From Longimycelium tulufanense (lineage in GTDB: Bacteria; Actinomycetota; Actinomycetes; Mycobacteriales; Pseudonocardiaceae): DNA of 47,424 nucleotides. Below the pieces are notes generated by a model, which was not told the DNA's origin, did no database searches, and was given only the letters and a program-made list of their open reading frames with translations. The DNA is taken from contig NZ_BMMK01000040.1 of assembly GCF_014645795.1 (NCBI RefSeq), positions 1-47,424 of the forward strand, read 5' to 3'. The stretch's first letter is position 1; the number at the start of each line of letters is the position of its first letter. The position numbers and the translations under genes are program-made. Positions 18,390-30,063 of the stretch are shown here, in pieces.

Positions 18390-18510
18390 ACCGCAGCGAC
18401 CACAGCGCGGCCAGGTCCCGCAGCACCGGAACGGCCAGCACCAGCATCGCCAGCACCGCCCCGTAGCCGATCCCGTCGAGCACCCAGCGGGCATCCTCGG
18501 CCCACCTCAT
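18262..18510 (-). CDS. Small putative membrane protein
   Basis: An 82-residue product with one membrane helix (GIGYGAVLAMLVLAVPVL) followed by a strongly basic stretch and a disordered Pro/Ser/Arg-rich tail. The ATG at 18510 has a GGAGG site at workable spacing. Family unknown. It overlaps convergently with 18093-18389, so one of the two might be shorter or spurious; the tail of this one falls in the overlap and is low complexity. Confidence 0.45.
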   Translation of the reverse strand: MRWAEDARWVLDGIGYGAVLAMLVLAVPVLRDLAALWSLRFRRWRIRRSRARPALAASQAGSTAPAPSPGARSAPPPSRPRR

Positions 18511-21057
<2,547 letters not shown>

Positions 21058-21224
21058 CATCCGTCCATGTTGGAGCGGCGAGGAGATCGCGGCCGTGAGT
21101 CCGTCGGAGAGGAGCCCGGTCAGCAACGGGACCGGGCGGTCGGACCCCAGGCACTGCAGTCCCCGTCGCGGTGGTTCAGGAAGCGGGCGCTGACGCCCCC
21201 TCCGCTCGAAAGGAATTCCCAGTC

Positions 21225-23714
21225 GTGACCGAAACCCTGCCACCGGGCAGCAGCGATGGCGTCCGCCCGGTCGACATCCAGCAGGAGATGCAGAACTCCT
21301 ACATCAATTACGCGATGAGCGTGATCGTGTCGCGGGCGCTGCCGGACGTGCGCGACGGCCTCAAGCCCGTGCACCGCCGGGTTCTGTACTCGATGTACGA
21401 CACCGGCCTGCGCCCGGACCGCAGCTACGTGAAGTGCTCGCGCGTCGTCGGCGACGTGATGGCCAACTACCACCCGCACGGTGACTCGTCGATCTACGAC
21501 ACCCTCGTACGGCTCGCCCAGACCTGGTCGATGCGCTACACGCTGGTCGACGGCCAGGGCAACTTCGGCTCCCCCGGCAACGACCCGGCAGCCGCCATGC
21601 GCTACACCGAGTGCCGGCTCACGCCGTTGGCCATGCACATGCTGGCCGACATCGAAGAGGACACCGTCGACTTCTCGACGAACTACGACGGGAAGACCCA
21701 GGAGCCGGACGTCCTGCCGTCCCGAATCCCGAACCTGCTGGTCAACGGCGGTGGCGGCATCGCGGTCGGGATGGCGACCAACATCCCGCCGCACAATCTG
21801 CGCGAGGTCGCCGACGGCGTGGTCTGGGCGCTGGAGAACCCGGACGTGGACGAGGAGACCACCCTCGCCGAGCTGATGCGGCGGATCAAGGGTCCGGACT
21901 TCCCGACCAAGGGCCTCATCCTGGGCACCTCGGGCATTCAGGAGGCGTACCGCACCGGCCGCGGCTCGATCCGGATGCGCTCGGTGATCGACATCGAGGA
22001 GGACGCCAAGGGGCGCACCATCCTCGTCGTCACCGAGTTGCCCTACCAGGTCAACCCGGACAACCTCATCGAGAACATCGCCGCCCTGGTCCGGGACGGC
22101 AAGCTCACCGGCATCTCCGACGTCGCCGACGAGACCAACAAGCGTTCCGGCATGCGCATCGTGATCACGCTGAAGCGGGACGCGGTAGCCAAGGTCGTGC
22201 TGAACAACCTCTACAAGCACACCCAGCTGCAGCACTCCTTCGGCGTGAACATGCTGGCCCTGGTCGACGGCGTGCCACGCACGCTGCGGCTCGACCAGGT
22301 CGTGCGGCACTACGTCAAGCACCAGATCGAGGTCATCGTCCGGCGCACCCGATACCGGCTGCGCAAGGCCGAGGAACGGGCCCACATCCTGCGCGGCCTG
22401 GTCAAGGCGCTCGACCAGCTCGACGCCGTGATCGCGTTGATCCGTCGCTCGCCCACGGTCGACGAGGCCCGCACCGGCCTGATCGAGCTGCTGGACGTCG
22501 ACGAGACACAGGCCAACGCCATCCTCGAGATGCAGCTGCGCCGGCTGGCCGCCCTGGAGCGGCAGAAGATCGTCGACGAGCTGGCCGAGATCGAGAAGAC
22601 CATCGCCGACCTGCAGGACATCCTGGCCAAGCCGGAGCGGCAGCGCGTCATCATCCGCGACGAGCTGATGGCGATCGTGGACAAGTACGGCGACGACCGG
22701 CGCACCCGGATCGTGCCGTTCGAGGGCGAGGTGTCCATGGAGGACCTCATCGCCGTCGAGGACGTCGTCGTCACCATCACCCGCACGGGCTATGCCAAGC
22801 GCACCAAGACCGACCTGTACCGGGCGCAGAAGCGTGGCGGCAAGGGCGTCCAAGGTGCACAGCTCAAGCAGGACGACATCGTGGCGCACTTCTTCGTGTG
22901 CTCCACGCACGACTGGATCCTGTTCTTCACCAACAAGGGTCGGGTCTACCGCGCCAAGGCATACGAACTACCCGAGGCCAGCCGCAACGCCCGCGGGCAG
23001 CACGTGGCCAACCTGCTCGCGTTCCAGCCGGACGAACAGATCGCGCAGGTCATCCACATCAAGGACTACGACGCCGCGCCGTACCTGGTGCTCGCCACGC
23101 AGGGCGGCTACGTGAAGAAGTCCAAGCTGTTCGACTTCGACTCCAACCGGTCGGGTGGCATCGTCGGCATCAACCTGCGGGACGACGACGAGCTCGTCGG
23201 CGCGGTGCTCTGCTCCGCCGACGACGACCTGCTGCTGGTCTCGGCCGAGGGCCAGTCGATCAGGTTCCATGCGACGGACGAGGCGTTGCGCCCGATGGGC
23301 CGCGCCACCTCCGGCGTGTTGGGCATGCGGTTCAACACCGGGGACGAGCTGCTGGCCATGGGCGTGGTCCGCGAGGGCCGGTTCGTGCTGGTCGCCACGG
23401 ACGGGGGCTATGCGAAGCGCACCCCGATCGAGGATTACCCGGTCCAGGGACGGGGCGGTAAGGGCGTGCTGACCATTCAACATGACCGTCGTCGTGGCAG
23501 GCTGGTGGGAGCGCTCATCGTCGACGAGGACGACGAGCTGTACGCCATTACCTCGGCGGGCGGGGTCATCCGTACCAACGCCGGTGAGGTTCGGAAGGCG
23601 GGCCGCCAGACCAAGGGGGTGCGCCTGATGAACCTTGGTGACGGCGCCACCCTGCTCGCCGTCGCCCGCAACGCCGACGAGGCGTCGGACCCCGACGCCG
23701 AGGGCAACAAATAG
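21225..23714 (+). CDS. gyrA: DNA gyrase subunit A
   Basis: The 829-residue DNA-cleaving subunit. The quinolone-determining region reads [14 protein letters not shown] (residues 83-96); serine at 88 and aspartate at 92 are the drug-sensitive type. The catalytic tyrosine is Y127 in AAAMRYTE. The C-terminal pinwheel domain begins after about residue 500 and has the GyrA box [10 protein letters not shown]. The GTG at 21225 follows GAAAGGA. The gap to gyrB is 167 bp and holds no gene. Confidence 0.98.
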   Translation: MTETLPPGSSDGVRPVDIQQEMQNSYINYAMSVIVSRALPDVRDGLKPVHRRVLYSMYDTGLRPDRSYVKCSRVVGDVMANYHPHGDSSIYDTLVRLAQTWSMRYTLVDGQGNFGSPGNDPAAAMRYTECRLTPLAMHMLADIEEDTVDFSTNYDGKTQEPDVLPSRIPNLLVNGGGGIAVGMATNIPPHNLREVADGVVWALENPDVDEETTLAELMRRIKGPDFPTKGLILGTSGIQEAYRTGRGSIRMRSVIDIEEDAKGRTILVVTELPYQVNPDNLIENIAALVRDGKLTGISDVADETNKRSGMRIVITLKRDAVAKVVLNNLYKHTQLQHSFGVNMLALVDGVPRTLRLDQVVRHYVKHQIEVIVRRTRYRLRKAEERAHILRGLVKALDQLDAVIALIRRSPTVDEARTGLIELLDVDETQANAILEMQLRRLAALERQKIVDELAEIEKTIADLQDILAKPERQRVIIRDELMAIVDKYGDDRRTRIVPFEGEVSMEDLIAVEDVVVTITRTGYAKRTKTDLYRAQKRGGKGVQGAQLKQDDIVAHFFVCSTHDWILFFTNKGRVYRAKAYELPEASRNARGQHVANLLAFQPDEQIAQVIHIKDYDAAPYLVLATQGGYVKKSKLFDFDSNRSGGIVGINLRDDDELVGAVLCSADDDLLLVSAEGQSIRFHATDEALRPMGRATSGVLGMRFNTGDELLAMGVVREGRFVLVATDGGYAKRTPIEDYPVQGRGGKGVLTIQHDRRRGRLVGALIVDEDDELYAITSAGGVIRTNAGEVRKAGRQTKGVRLMNLGDGATLLAVARNADEASDPDAEGNK

Positions 23715-23761
23715 CCGTCAGACACGTCCACTGACAGACGACCGTCGGCAAAGGACCGCGC

Positions 23762-24670
23762 ATGACTTCTCCGCAGGACCCGAAGCGTCCCTCCGGTGAC
23801 GCCGAGAAGACCTCGGTGATCACGCACCCGGCACAGCCCGACGAGCAGGCGGGCCCGGAAGGGGACGGGGAGGTGGGGGCTCGGCCCGCGGTGGCCGACC
23901 AACCGACCGTCAAGCAGCCGGTGCCGCGCCCGGAGCAGGCCGCACCGGCCGAGGCGCCGACGGAGCAGGTGACGCAACCGGAGCCGCCGGAGCAACAGCC
24001 GGTGGGGTCGGCGGGCGTACCGGCCGACGATGCGGTGGAGTCGGCCGGGACACCCCCGTGGCAACGGGTCACCGTGACCAGCCAGCCGACCGAGCAGCAG
24101 CCGATGGGCCTGGGGCAGCCGCCGGCCGGCCCCACCCCGGGCCTGGGCTCGCCACTCGCCGAGCCGGCCGGGGCCGCCGCCGGGCAGGCGGGTGGTTCCA
24201 CCGGCCGCACGACGGTGCAGCTCGGCGGGATCAACGCCACCCTGGGCCGGCCGAGCCAGGGCACCGGGCAGGCCAGTGGGTCGGGCTCGCGCCGGCCCGG
24301 CCGCGGGCCGCGGCGGGCGAGCCTGCAGGTGAAGCGGGTCGACCCGTGGTCGGTGCTGAAGCTGGCGCTGGTGCTGTCCGTGGCGTTGTTCTTCGTCTGG
24401 ATGGTCGCCGTCGGGGTGCTGTACGGCGTGCTCAACGGCATGGGCGTCTGGGAGAGCGTGAACGGTGCCTACGGCGACCTCGTGCAGACCTCCGACGGCC
24501 AGGGTGCCGAGCCGCTGATCAGCGCCGGCCGCGTGTTCGGGGTGACCGCGATCATCGGTGCGGTCAACATCGTCCTGTTCACCGCGCTGGCCACCGTGGC
24601 GGCGTTCGTCTACAACGTCTCCGCCGACCTGGTCGGCGGGGTGGAGGTCACCCTGTCCGAGCGGGAGTGA
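23762..24670 (+). CDS. DUF3566 transmembrane protein
   Basis: A 302-residue protein at the position of mycobacterial Rv0007. The first 180 or so residues are disordered, Pro/Gln/Glu-rich and variable. The conserved part begins at RRASLQVKRVDPWSVLKLAL. It has two membrane helices (about 198-222 and 250-275) and ends VEVTLSERE. Function is unknown; the family is found downstream of gyrA in Actinobacteria. It starts 47 bases after gyrA and is probably co-transcribed, with a strong terminator after it. Confidence 0.9.
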   Translation: MTSPQDPKRPSGDAEKTSVITHPAQPDEQAGPEGDGEVGARPAVADQPTVKQPVPRPEQAAPAEAPTEQVTQPEPPEQQPVGSAGVPADDAVESAGTPPWQRVTVTSQPTEQQPMGLGQPPAGPTPGLGSPLAEPAGAAAGQAGGSTGRTTVQLGGINATLGRPSQGTGQASGSGSRRPGRGPRRASLQVKRVDPWSVLKLALVLSVALFFVWMVAVGVLYGVLNGMGVWESVNGAYGDLVQTSDGQGAEPLISAGRVFGVTAIIGAVNIVLFTALATVAAFVYNVSADLVGGVEVTLSERE

Positions 24671-24684
24671 GAAGCTCACCTGGC

Positions 24685-24726
24685 GGGTGTGTCCCGGGTG
24701 CCGCTCGCGGCACCCGGGACACACCC
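24685..24726 (+). terminator. Terminator hairpin after gyrB-gyrA-DUF3566
   Basis: A perfect 19-bp stem (GGGTGTGTCCCGGGTGCCG paired with its complement) closes a CTCG loop 14 bases after the DUF3566 stop. No U-run follows, as is common in high-GC actinobacteria. Confidence 0.85.
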
Positions 24727-24824
24727 GTTCGACGGGTGGTGGCCCCGCTTGGACCGGCCGTGGGAGGCACGCACCCCGATTTGGGGACGCCGGGGGCCGT
24801 CGGGTAACCTCACTGACGGATCAC

Positions 24825-24898
24825 GGGCCTATAGCTCAGACGGTTAGAGCGCTTCGCTGATAACGAAGAGGTCGCTGGTTCAAGTCCAGCTAGGCCCA
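24825..24898 (+). tRNA. tRNA-Ile (GAT anticodon)
   Basis: A 74-nt cloverleaf. The acceptor stem GGGCCTA pairs with TAGGCCC, the D arm is present, the anticodon loop CTGATAA carries GAT, and the T arm is CTGGTTCAAGTCCAG. The discriminator base is A and CCA is not encoded. Its place after gyrA and before tRNA-Ala matches other Actinobacteria. Confidence 0.97.
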
Positions 24899-24961
24899 CG
24901 ATCGCGATTCGATGAGGTGTGCTCGTTGCGAACGAGCCTTCATCGCGATCGTCATCACACT

Positions 24962-25010
24962 GGGGGCGAAGCCCCCAGACCCTACCCGGGGGCAAGCCCC
25001 CGGACCCCCA
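24962..25010. repeat. tRNA-associated hairpin repeat, copy 1
   Basis: Two short hairpins in tandem: GGGGGCGAAGCCCCC (24962-24976) and GGGGGCAAGCCCCC (24988-25001), linked and followed by AGACCCT/GGACCCC segments. A 20-bp part, GGCAAGCCCCCGGACCCCCA, recurs exactly at 25446. Similar copies follow the other two tRNA loci of this window. Confidence 0.75.
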
Positions 25011-25078
25011 TCAGCTCCGCCTAGTGTGGAGCAGTGGGGGTTATCCCGGCTCTCGCGCCGCTGAGGAGGCGACCGGAC

Positions 25079-25201
25079 GTGAAGAAGCTGCTCGCTCTTG
25101 CCGCCGTGGCTGCCGCGGTCCTGCTGCTGGTTCGGCGTAGCCGTTCCGCCAAGGCCGAGGCCGACCTCTGGCGTGAGGCGACCGCGCCGACCGAGGGCTG
25201 A
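25079..25201 (+). CDS. DLW-39 family protein
   Basis: A 40-residue protein: VKKLLALAAVAAAVLLLVRR, then a short polar tail containing the family signature AEADLWREAT. The first half is a single membrane helix. The DLW-39 family is a tiny actinobacterial membrane protein of unknown function encoded between the tRNA-Ile and tRNA-Ala genes downstream of gyrA, exactly as here. The GTG start follows a strong GAGGAGG site. Confidence 0.9.
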   Translation: MKKLLALAAVAAAVLLLVRRSRSAKAEADLWREATAPTEG

Positions 25202-25233
25202 GCCGACCACGAGCGGACCTCTCCCGCTCACCG

Positions 25234-25306
25234 GGGGACGTAGCTCAATTGGCAGAGCACCGCCTTTGCAAGGCGGGGGTTAGGGGTTCGATTCCCCTCG
25301 TCTCCA
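25234..25306 (+). tRNA. tRNA-Ala (TGC anticodon)
   Basis: A 73-nt cloverleaf with acceptor GGGGACG/CGTCTCC (one G-T pair), D loop AGCTCAATTGGCAGAGC, anticodon loop TTTGCAA reading TGC, T arm AGGGGTTCGATTCCCCT and discriminator A. CCA is not encoded. Confidence 0.97.
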
Positions 25307-25445
25307 CTCGCTCAAGGGAGGTGTGTCCGCGGAGAGCGCGGACCACGTCGCTCGTCGATGACGTTGGGTGCCGAGCCCCGTACCCCCACGGTGCGTGCTT
25401 CTCCCGACCTAGCGTGGTCACTGTTGTCGAGACGCGGCTGGGTGT

Positions 25446-25465
25446 GGCAAGCCCCCGGACCCCCA
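25446..25465. repeat. tRNA-associated repeat, copy 2 (partial)
   Basis: Twenty bases identical to part of copy 1 at 24991-25010 (GGCAAGCCCCCGGACCCCCA). Here the left hairpin arm is missing. It lies 140 bases beyond tRNA-Ala. Confidence 0.7.
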
Positions 25466-25746
25466 CCGTGGTAACCCTGACTGGTTGCGGTCACCACGGC
25501 AAGGCCGGGTGGGGCAGCGGACGCCGGATCGGCTTCCGACGCCTTGCGTGATCGAGGCACTTCCAGCGGGTCTGGGAGTGCCTTTGTCGTTGTGGGCGCG
25601 CCGCCATCAGTCCTGAGCCCGCTGGGGACGAGTAGCTGGAGACCGGGTCGCCAGGACGGCCTGCGAGGACGGAATCCGCTGGGCCGCCTCGACTTCTTCA
25701 CGTGGGCGGCCGTGGATCGCTGGCTGTCAACTCGGGATTTCCTTCC

Positions 25747-25789
25747 TGTGGATAAGTCGTCGGGCCTGTGGACCGCCGATTTGTCCACC
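25747..25789. promoter_or_regulatory. DnaA-box group upstream of the lipoprotein gene
   Basis: TGTGGATAA (25747-25755) is a perfect box. TGTGGACCG (25767-25775) and TTGTCCACC (25781-25789) have one or two mismatches. They lie about 13 kb from oriC and 150 bases before the DUF2020 gene. Confidence 0.6.
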
Positions 25790-25940
25790 GGGCCTAGCCC
25801 GATAGGCTGAGCGCGGGGCTCGCCCCCCAAGGGAGGGCGGGGGTGCCTACCTGGGGGAACAGGGGGAAGTCGGAGACATTGGGTCGTCCCCGGGGCGACC
25901 TGACCAGGTTGAGCGATCCACGAAGGGGATCAGGCGAGCC

Positions 25941-26495
25941 ATGACCCGTCCCTCGACCCGTGCCCTGCTTCCGGCCGCGGTACTCGCCGCCGGTGCTCTC
26001 CTCGCGGCGTGCGGAGGTGAGCAGCCGGTGGCCTCTCCCGGTGAGCGGCCCACGCCGCCGGACACCGCGGCGGCGACCGCGGTGGAGCTGCCCGCCGAGC
26101 CGAAGCCGGAGCGCGACGGGCCGTGCCCGTACCTGGAGACCAAGTTCGTGGCTGAGGCGAACGGGCAGAAGGTCGGCACCGTGAAGGTATCTGCGGACAA
26201 GCCGCACCCGACCTGCTTCTTCACCGGGCTCGACGGCAAGGAGCAGCTGCGCTCCCGCGTCTATGTGGGCGACCCGGGCGTTGCCAGGGAGCTGGTCGAC
26301 CAGGCGGCGCCGGTCTCGGAGTCGTCGAAGGCCGAACTGACCGGTGGCTGGAAGGGCGGCCGCATGCCGACCTCGAACGGCTCGGTCTTCGCCGTGGCCA
26401 AGGACGGCAAGGCCGTCGTGATCACGTCGAACCAGGAGACGACCTTCAAGGCACAGCGGATCGCGCAGAAGGTGATCGCGAAGCTCGGTCTGTGA
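25941..26495 (+). CDS. DUF2020 family lipoprotein
   Basis: A 184-residue exported lipoprotein. It has a short basic N-terminus, a hydrophobic stretch and the lipobox LAAC (Cys24), then a Pro/Glu-rich linker. The globular part begins GPCPYLETKFVAEANGQKVG and includes the paired-cysteine HPTCFFTGLDG motif typical of DUF2020, ending IAQKVIAKLGL. Function unknown; expected on the outer face of the membrane. It is followed by a strong bidirectional terminator. Confidence 0.88.
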   Translation: MTRPSTRALLPAAVLAAGALLAACGGEQPVASPGERPTPPDTAAATAVELPAEPKPERDGPCPYLETKFVAEANGQKVGTVKVSADKPHPTCFFTGLDGKEQLRSRVYVGDPGVARELVDQAAPVSESSKAELTGGWKGGRMPTSNGSVFAVAKDGKAVVITSNQETTFKAQRIAQKVIAKLGL

Positions 26496-26565
26496 GCCAC
26501 CCGGTCATTGGCTGGTCACACCGCGGCTGAGTTGCACAGACTCGGTGCTCTGGTAGGCGCCGGGT

Positions 26566-26636
26566 GGCCAAGCTCGGATGGCCAAGCTCGGATGGCGAGG
26601 CCCCGGTGTACCTGCCTTCGGTACACCGGGGCCTCG
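26566..26636. terminator. Bidirectional terminator with a short tandem repeat
   Basis: A perfect 16-bp stem, CGAGGCCCCGGTGTAC (26596-26611) with its complement (26621-26636), closes a nine-base loop. It separates the convergent DUF2020 and cwsA-like genes. Immediately upstream, GGCCAAGCTCGGAT is repeated twice in tandem (26566-26593). Confidence 0.85.
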
Positions 26637-26774
26637 GGCGCGCGTCGCCGGCACCCAACGAGTCAGCCCTTCACGGACCGACCGGTCCGGATTGCCCGGC
26701 GACAGGAGCCGTCCCAGGCGCGCGCACCCGCGGCGGCCTGCCGGCTGGAGCCGCGGTGGCACATCCTGAGCGGG

Positions 26775-27389
26775 TCACGGTACGGAGGTCGGCTCCTCGG
26801 AATCGCGGAGCTGGCCGTCCCTGCTGTAGGGCACCTCCACCTCCGGCTGTTCGTCGAGCTCGGTCTCCTGTGGGCGCTGGGCCAGCACCGCGGCGACTGC
26901 GGCGCCCGCGGCCACCAGCAGCGCGAGCACCCAGGGCCAACGGCGGCGGGCACGCGGCCGCAGGGCCCGGCGCACGTCCCGACGCATCCGCCGGCTCTGC
27001 CGGGCCAGCTGGCGGCGTACCTTCCGGCCCCTGACGTCTGCTGCCTCGGCGGCACGGCTCAGGTCCTGCTGCAGCTCGGCGAGCCGCTTCCTCTGGTCCT
27101 TCATCTGCCGCATGATCCGCTTGCGCTGCCGCTCGTACGCCCTGCGGGCGTCCGCGCTCGTGACCTTGAGCTGCTTGCCGGCCACGACCTGCCGTGCCAC
27201 GTCCCCGGACCGGTTGCCCTCGGCCAGGCGCTCCCGTGTCCGCGTGGCGGCCTGGGCCGCCATCCGGCGGGACACGTCGTAGCTGCGGCGTCCCACCTGC
27301 GCCGCCGACAGCCTGGCCTGGTGGACCCCGGTCCCGACGGCGTGTCCGATCCGTTCCCCGGCTCGGGTCAACACCCTCACCTCATCCAT
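26775..27389 (-). CDS. CwsA-like cell-wall synthesis membrane protein
   Basis: A 204-residue basic protein with a long helical, Arg-rich cytoplasmic region that may form a coiled coil (RKRIMRQMKDQRKRLAELQQ). One C-terminal membrane helix follows (WPWVLALLVAAGAAVAAVLA), then a short acidic tail. Its place, divergent from ppiA and after the tRNA-Ile/tRNA-Ala pair, is that of mycobacterial cwsA (Rv0008c), whose product works with CrgA and Wag31 in polar growth and division. It is longer than the roughly 145-residue mycobacterial protein. The ATG at 27389 is chosen; homology is inferred mainly from position and topology. Confidence 0.65.
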   Translation of the reverse strand: MDEVRVLTRAGERIGHAVGTGVHQARLSAAQVGRRSYDVSRRMAAQAATRTRERLAEGNRSGDVARQVVAGKQLKVTSADARRAYERQRKRIMRQMKDQRKRLAELQQDLSRAAEAADVRGRKVRRQLARQSRRMRRDVRRALRPRARRRWPWVLALLVAAGAAVAAVLAQRPQETELDEQPEVEVPYSRDGQLRDSEEPTSVP

Positions 27390-27532
27390 CGTCCTGCCTC
27401 CTCGGCTGTGTTCCCCGGGTAGCCGGTCGCGTCGGCCACCAACCCCGGGGCGCGCCCGCTCGGCGCCCCTCGGTGCGTGACGATCGGGGTCCATCGTGCC
27501 CCCGTCCCCGTGATCCCGCCGTGGATGGCACG

Positions 27533-28096
27533 ATGGCGGTCGTGGCAGAGAGCAACGAGTCGCTGGTGGGGATGAAGGTCACCGCCACCCTGCACACCAC
27601 GCAGGGGGAGATCCGGCTGAACCTGTTCCCCGACCAGGCGCCCAGGACGGTGGCCAACTTCGTTGGCCTCGCCGAGGGCAACAAGGAGTACCACCAGCCG
27701 AACGCCAAGGGTGGGGCGTCCGGCCCGTTCTACGACGGGTCGATCTTCCACCGGGTCATCGACGGCTTCATGGTTCAGGGCGGCGACCCGACCGGCACCG
27801 GTCGCGGCGGCCCCGGGTACCAGTTCGGCGACGAGTTCCACCCGAGCCTGCAGTTCGACAAGCCCTACCTGTTGGCGATGGCGAACGCCGGGCCCAACAC
27901 CAACGGCTCGCAGTTCTTCATCACCGTGACGGCCACGAACTGGCTGAACTTCAAGCACACCATCTTCGGCGAGGTCGCCGACCAGGAGTCCCGGGACGTC
28001 GTGGACGCGATCGCCCGCGCCACCACCGGCCCCGGCGACCGCCCGGTGAACGACATCGTGATCGAGAAGGTCACGATCGAGCGCGTCCAGGGCTGA
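27533..28096 (+). CDS. ppiA: Peptidyl-prolyl cis-trans isomerase, cyclophilin type
   Basis: A 187-residue cytoplasmic cyclophilin that speeds proline isomerisation in folding. It contains GEIRLNLFPDQAPRTVANFV, the active-site FHRVIDGFMVQGGDPTGTG with the catalytic arginine, NGSQFFIT and HTIFGEV. It closely resembles mycobacterial PpiA (Rv0009) in length and location. Start options are ATG 27533 and GTG 27542; neither has a strong ribosome-binding site. The 28107 gene follows after 10 bases. Confidence 0.95.
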   Translation: MAVVAESNESLVGMKVTATLHTTQGEIRLNLFPDQAPRTVANFVGLAEGNKEYHQPNAKGGASGPFYDGSIFHRVIDGFMVQGGDPTGTGRGGPGYQFGDEFHPSLQFDKPYLLAMANAGPNTNGSQFFITVTATNWLNFKHTIFGEVADQESRDVVDAIARATTGPGDRPVNDIVIEKVTIERVQG

Positions 28097-28106
28097 CGCG
28101 ACCAGC

Positions 28107-28982
28107 GTGACGGTCCCACCCGGCCCCGCCCAGGAGCCGGCGGGCAACCACCCGCCGGCGGCACAGCCGTGCCCCCGGCACCCGGACCGGACGACCGCGC
28201 TCCGCTGCACCCGCTGCGACCGGCCGGCGTGCCCCGAATGCCTGCGCGAGGCGGCCGTCGGCTACCAGTGCGTCGACTGCGTGTCCGACGGCCGCCGCAC
28301 CGTGCGCCGGCCACGCACCGTGGCCGGCGCCGAGTTGCGCACCAAGCCGATCGTGGTACCGGTACTCATTGCGGTGAACCTGGCGATCTTCGTCATCACC
28401 GCGATCCAGGGCGGTGGCTTCGCGGTCAACTACCAGGCCGAGCTGTTCCGGCAGTGGGCCATGTACCCGGTGGGCGTTGCTGCCGGGGACTGGTGGCGGA
28501 TGATCACCAGCGGGTTCCTGCACATCGGACCGTTCCACGTCGCGTTGAACATGTTCGCGCTGTGGATCCTCGGCCGGGACATGGAGATCATCCTCGGCCG
28601 GCTCCGGTTCAGCCTCGTCTACGTGCTCTCCCTCCTCAGCGGCTCCACCGCGGTGCTGCTGTTCGGGGAACCGCTGGGGCCGGTGGCCGGTGCCTCCGGC
28701 GCGGTCTTCGGGCTGTTGGGCGGCATCGCCGTGGCGGCGTTCCGGCTCCGGCTGGACCTACGGCCGATCCTGATGGTGCTCGGCATCAACCTGGTGATCA
28801 GCTTCCTGCCCGGGATCTCGATGCTCGGCCACCTCGGCGGCCTGGTCGCCGGCGCCGCCGTGACCGCCGGCATGGTCTACGCGCCGGCTCGGAACCGGGC
28901 TCCCTTCCAGGTGGCGACCGTCGCGGGGGTGGCTGTTGTCCTGGCGGTGCTGATATCCGTAGGGATCCTCGCCTACTACTGA
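28107..28982 (+). CDS. Rhomboid family intramembrane serine protease
   Basis: A 291-residue membrane protease. The N-terminus carries a cysteine-rich B-box-like zinc finger (about residues 22-60: CPRHPDRTTALRCTRCDRPA followed by CPEC and CVDC). About six or seven membrane helices follow. The catalytic serine is S197 in GASGAVFG, with H242 in GHLGG as its partner and N148 in the HVALNMF motif. Substrates are unknown. It lies directly after ppiA, probably in the same transcript. The opposite-strand frame of the methyltransferase pseudogene overlaps its last 225 bases. Confidence 0.95.
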   Translation: MTVPPGPAQEPAGNHPPAAQPCPRHPDRTTALRCTRCDRPACPECLREAAVGYQCVDCVSDGRRTVRRPRTVAGAELRTKPIVVPVLIAVNLAIFVITAIQGGGFAVNYQAELFRQWAMYPVGVAAGDWWRMITSGFLHIGPFHVALNMFALWILGRDMEIILGRLRFSLVYVLSLLSGSTAVLLFGEPLGPVAGASGAVFGLLGGIAVAAFRLRLDLRPILMVLGINLVISFLPGISMLGHLGGLVAGAAVTAGMVYAPARNRAPFQVATVAGVAVVLAVLISVGILAYY

Positions 28983-29963
28983 TCGGGGCGTGCGCGGGGC
29001 AGCCCGTGATCCGCCAGCGGCGACACGCGGTCGGCTGTCGTTGGTCGGTGTCGGCTCCGGCGGTGGCCGGCGGTCCAGGACCAGCGCCGTATAGCGGCAG
29101 ACGCGGCCGAACACCCCGATGTGGGCCGGTAGGGATGTGGCGAGGGCCGTCCAGTCGACCTGGCTCAACTCGCGTAGGCCTGGCCAGCGCAGGCACAGGG
29201 CCCGGCGGCCTGTCCTGGTGGCGAGCTGGCACGCGAACAGGCGTGCCACCCTCGTGTGGAGGCGGAGCACCGGCCGGGTCCAGTCCTGGACCGAGTGGAC
29301 GGTGAAGCCTGTCTCGGCGGCATGGGCGAGATAGCGGTCCAGGGGTTCGAACTCCTGGAAACACCAGGTGGACCGGACAGCACCCTCGGGGTCGACGGCG
29401 TCGATGGTGCTGGGGTCGTCGGTGGGCCAGGTAACGTCGACCAGGACGAGGCGGCCGCCGGGTCGCAGGAGACGGTAACTCTCCGCCAGGAACGCGCGTC
29501 GCCCCCGCGGGCCGAAGTGGAATGCCGCTTCCAGACAGTGGACGCGGTCGAACGAACCGTCGGCGAGGTCGACGCCGGCCGCCCGGGCCGGTAGTGCGGT
29601 GACGTCGGCGACCGCGAAACGGGTGTTCGGCCGGTCGCCAAACCTGCGGTGCGCCTCGGTGATCTGCTCGGGTTGGATATCCAGCCCCAGGCTTGGACAT
29701 CCCTTCACGCCCAGCATCGCCGTGGCCAGCCCACGTCCGCAGCAGGCGTCGAGGACGCGGTGTCCCGGGCGGGCGTCCAGCAGCGCCAGCTACCGGCCTA
29801 CCAGCCGGCGCTGGAACCAGCCCAACCCTCCGACGAGCGCGGGCAGCGTCGGCCAGGTGAAGTAGCCGTTGTTGAGCAGGTCGCCCCAGCTGAGGTGGCA
29901 GAGAAAGCGGAATAACGGGTTGCTGTCGTTGTAGGAATTGGCGATGGGCTGGCTTTCGGTCAC
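28758..29963 (-). pseudogene. SAM-dependent methyltransferase, nonsense-interrupted
   Basis: The gene starts at GTG 29963 behind a strong GAAGGAG site and reads MTESQPIANSYNDSNPLFRF and WGDLLNNGYF in frame. At codon 58 a TAG (29792-29790) interrupts it. The same frame then continues with the SAM-binding motif VLDACCGRGLATA, GLDIQPEQI, RVHCLEAAFHFG and LRPGGRLVLVDV. After YTALVLDRR near 29075 the homologous part ends, but the frame runs on to 28758 antisense to the rhomboid gene, so the natural stop also seems lost. The layout resembles small-molecule C- or O-methyltransferases. A sequencing error at the TAG cannot be excluded. Confidence 0.85.
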
Positions 29964-30063
29964 GTACCCGCTCCTTCGTCAAGACGATGCGTCAGACCTG
30001 GTGGTCGCGGCCCTTCTGGGCGCGCCGGTCGGTCGGCGGAGCAGACCGAACCTCGCCGATTGG

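Larger units (their letters stand above)
25307..25940. other. Non-coding region between tRNA-Ala and the lipoprotein gene
   Basis: I find no convincing gene. It contains a partial copy of the tRNA-associated repeat (20 bp at 25446-25465) and a small DnaA-box group at 25747-25789. A weak open frame at 25544-25810 reads through the DnaA boxes and looks spurious. Confidence 0.6.

Noticed and set aside
25544..25810. 88-residue open frame before the DUF2020 gene
   Set aside because: It reads through DnaA boxes, lacks a ribosome-binding site and shows no family resemblance.
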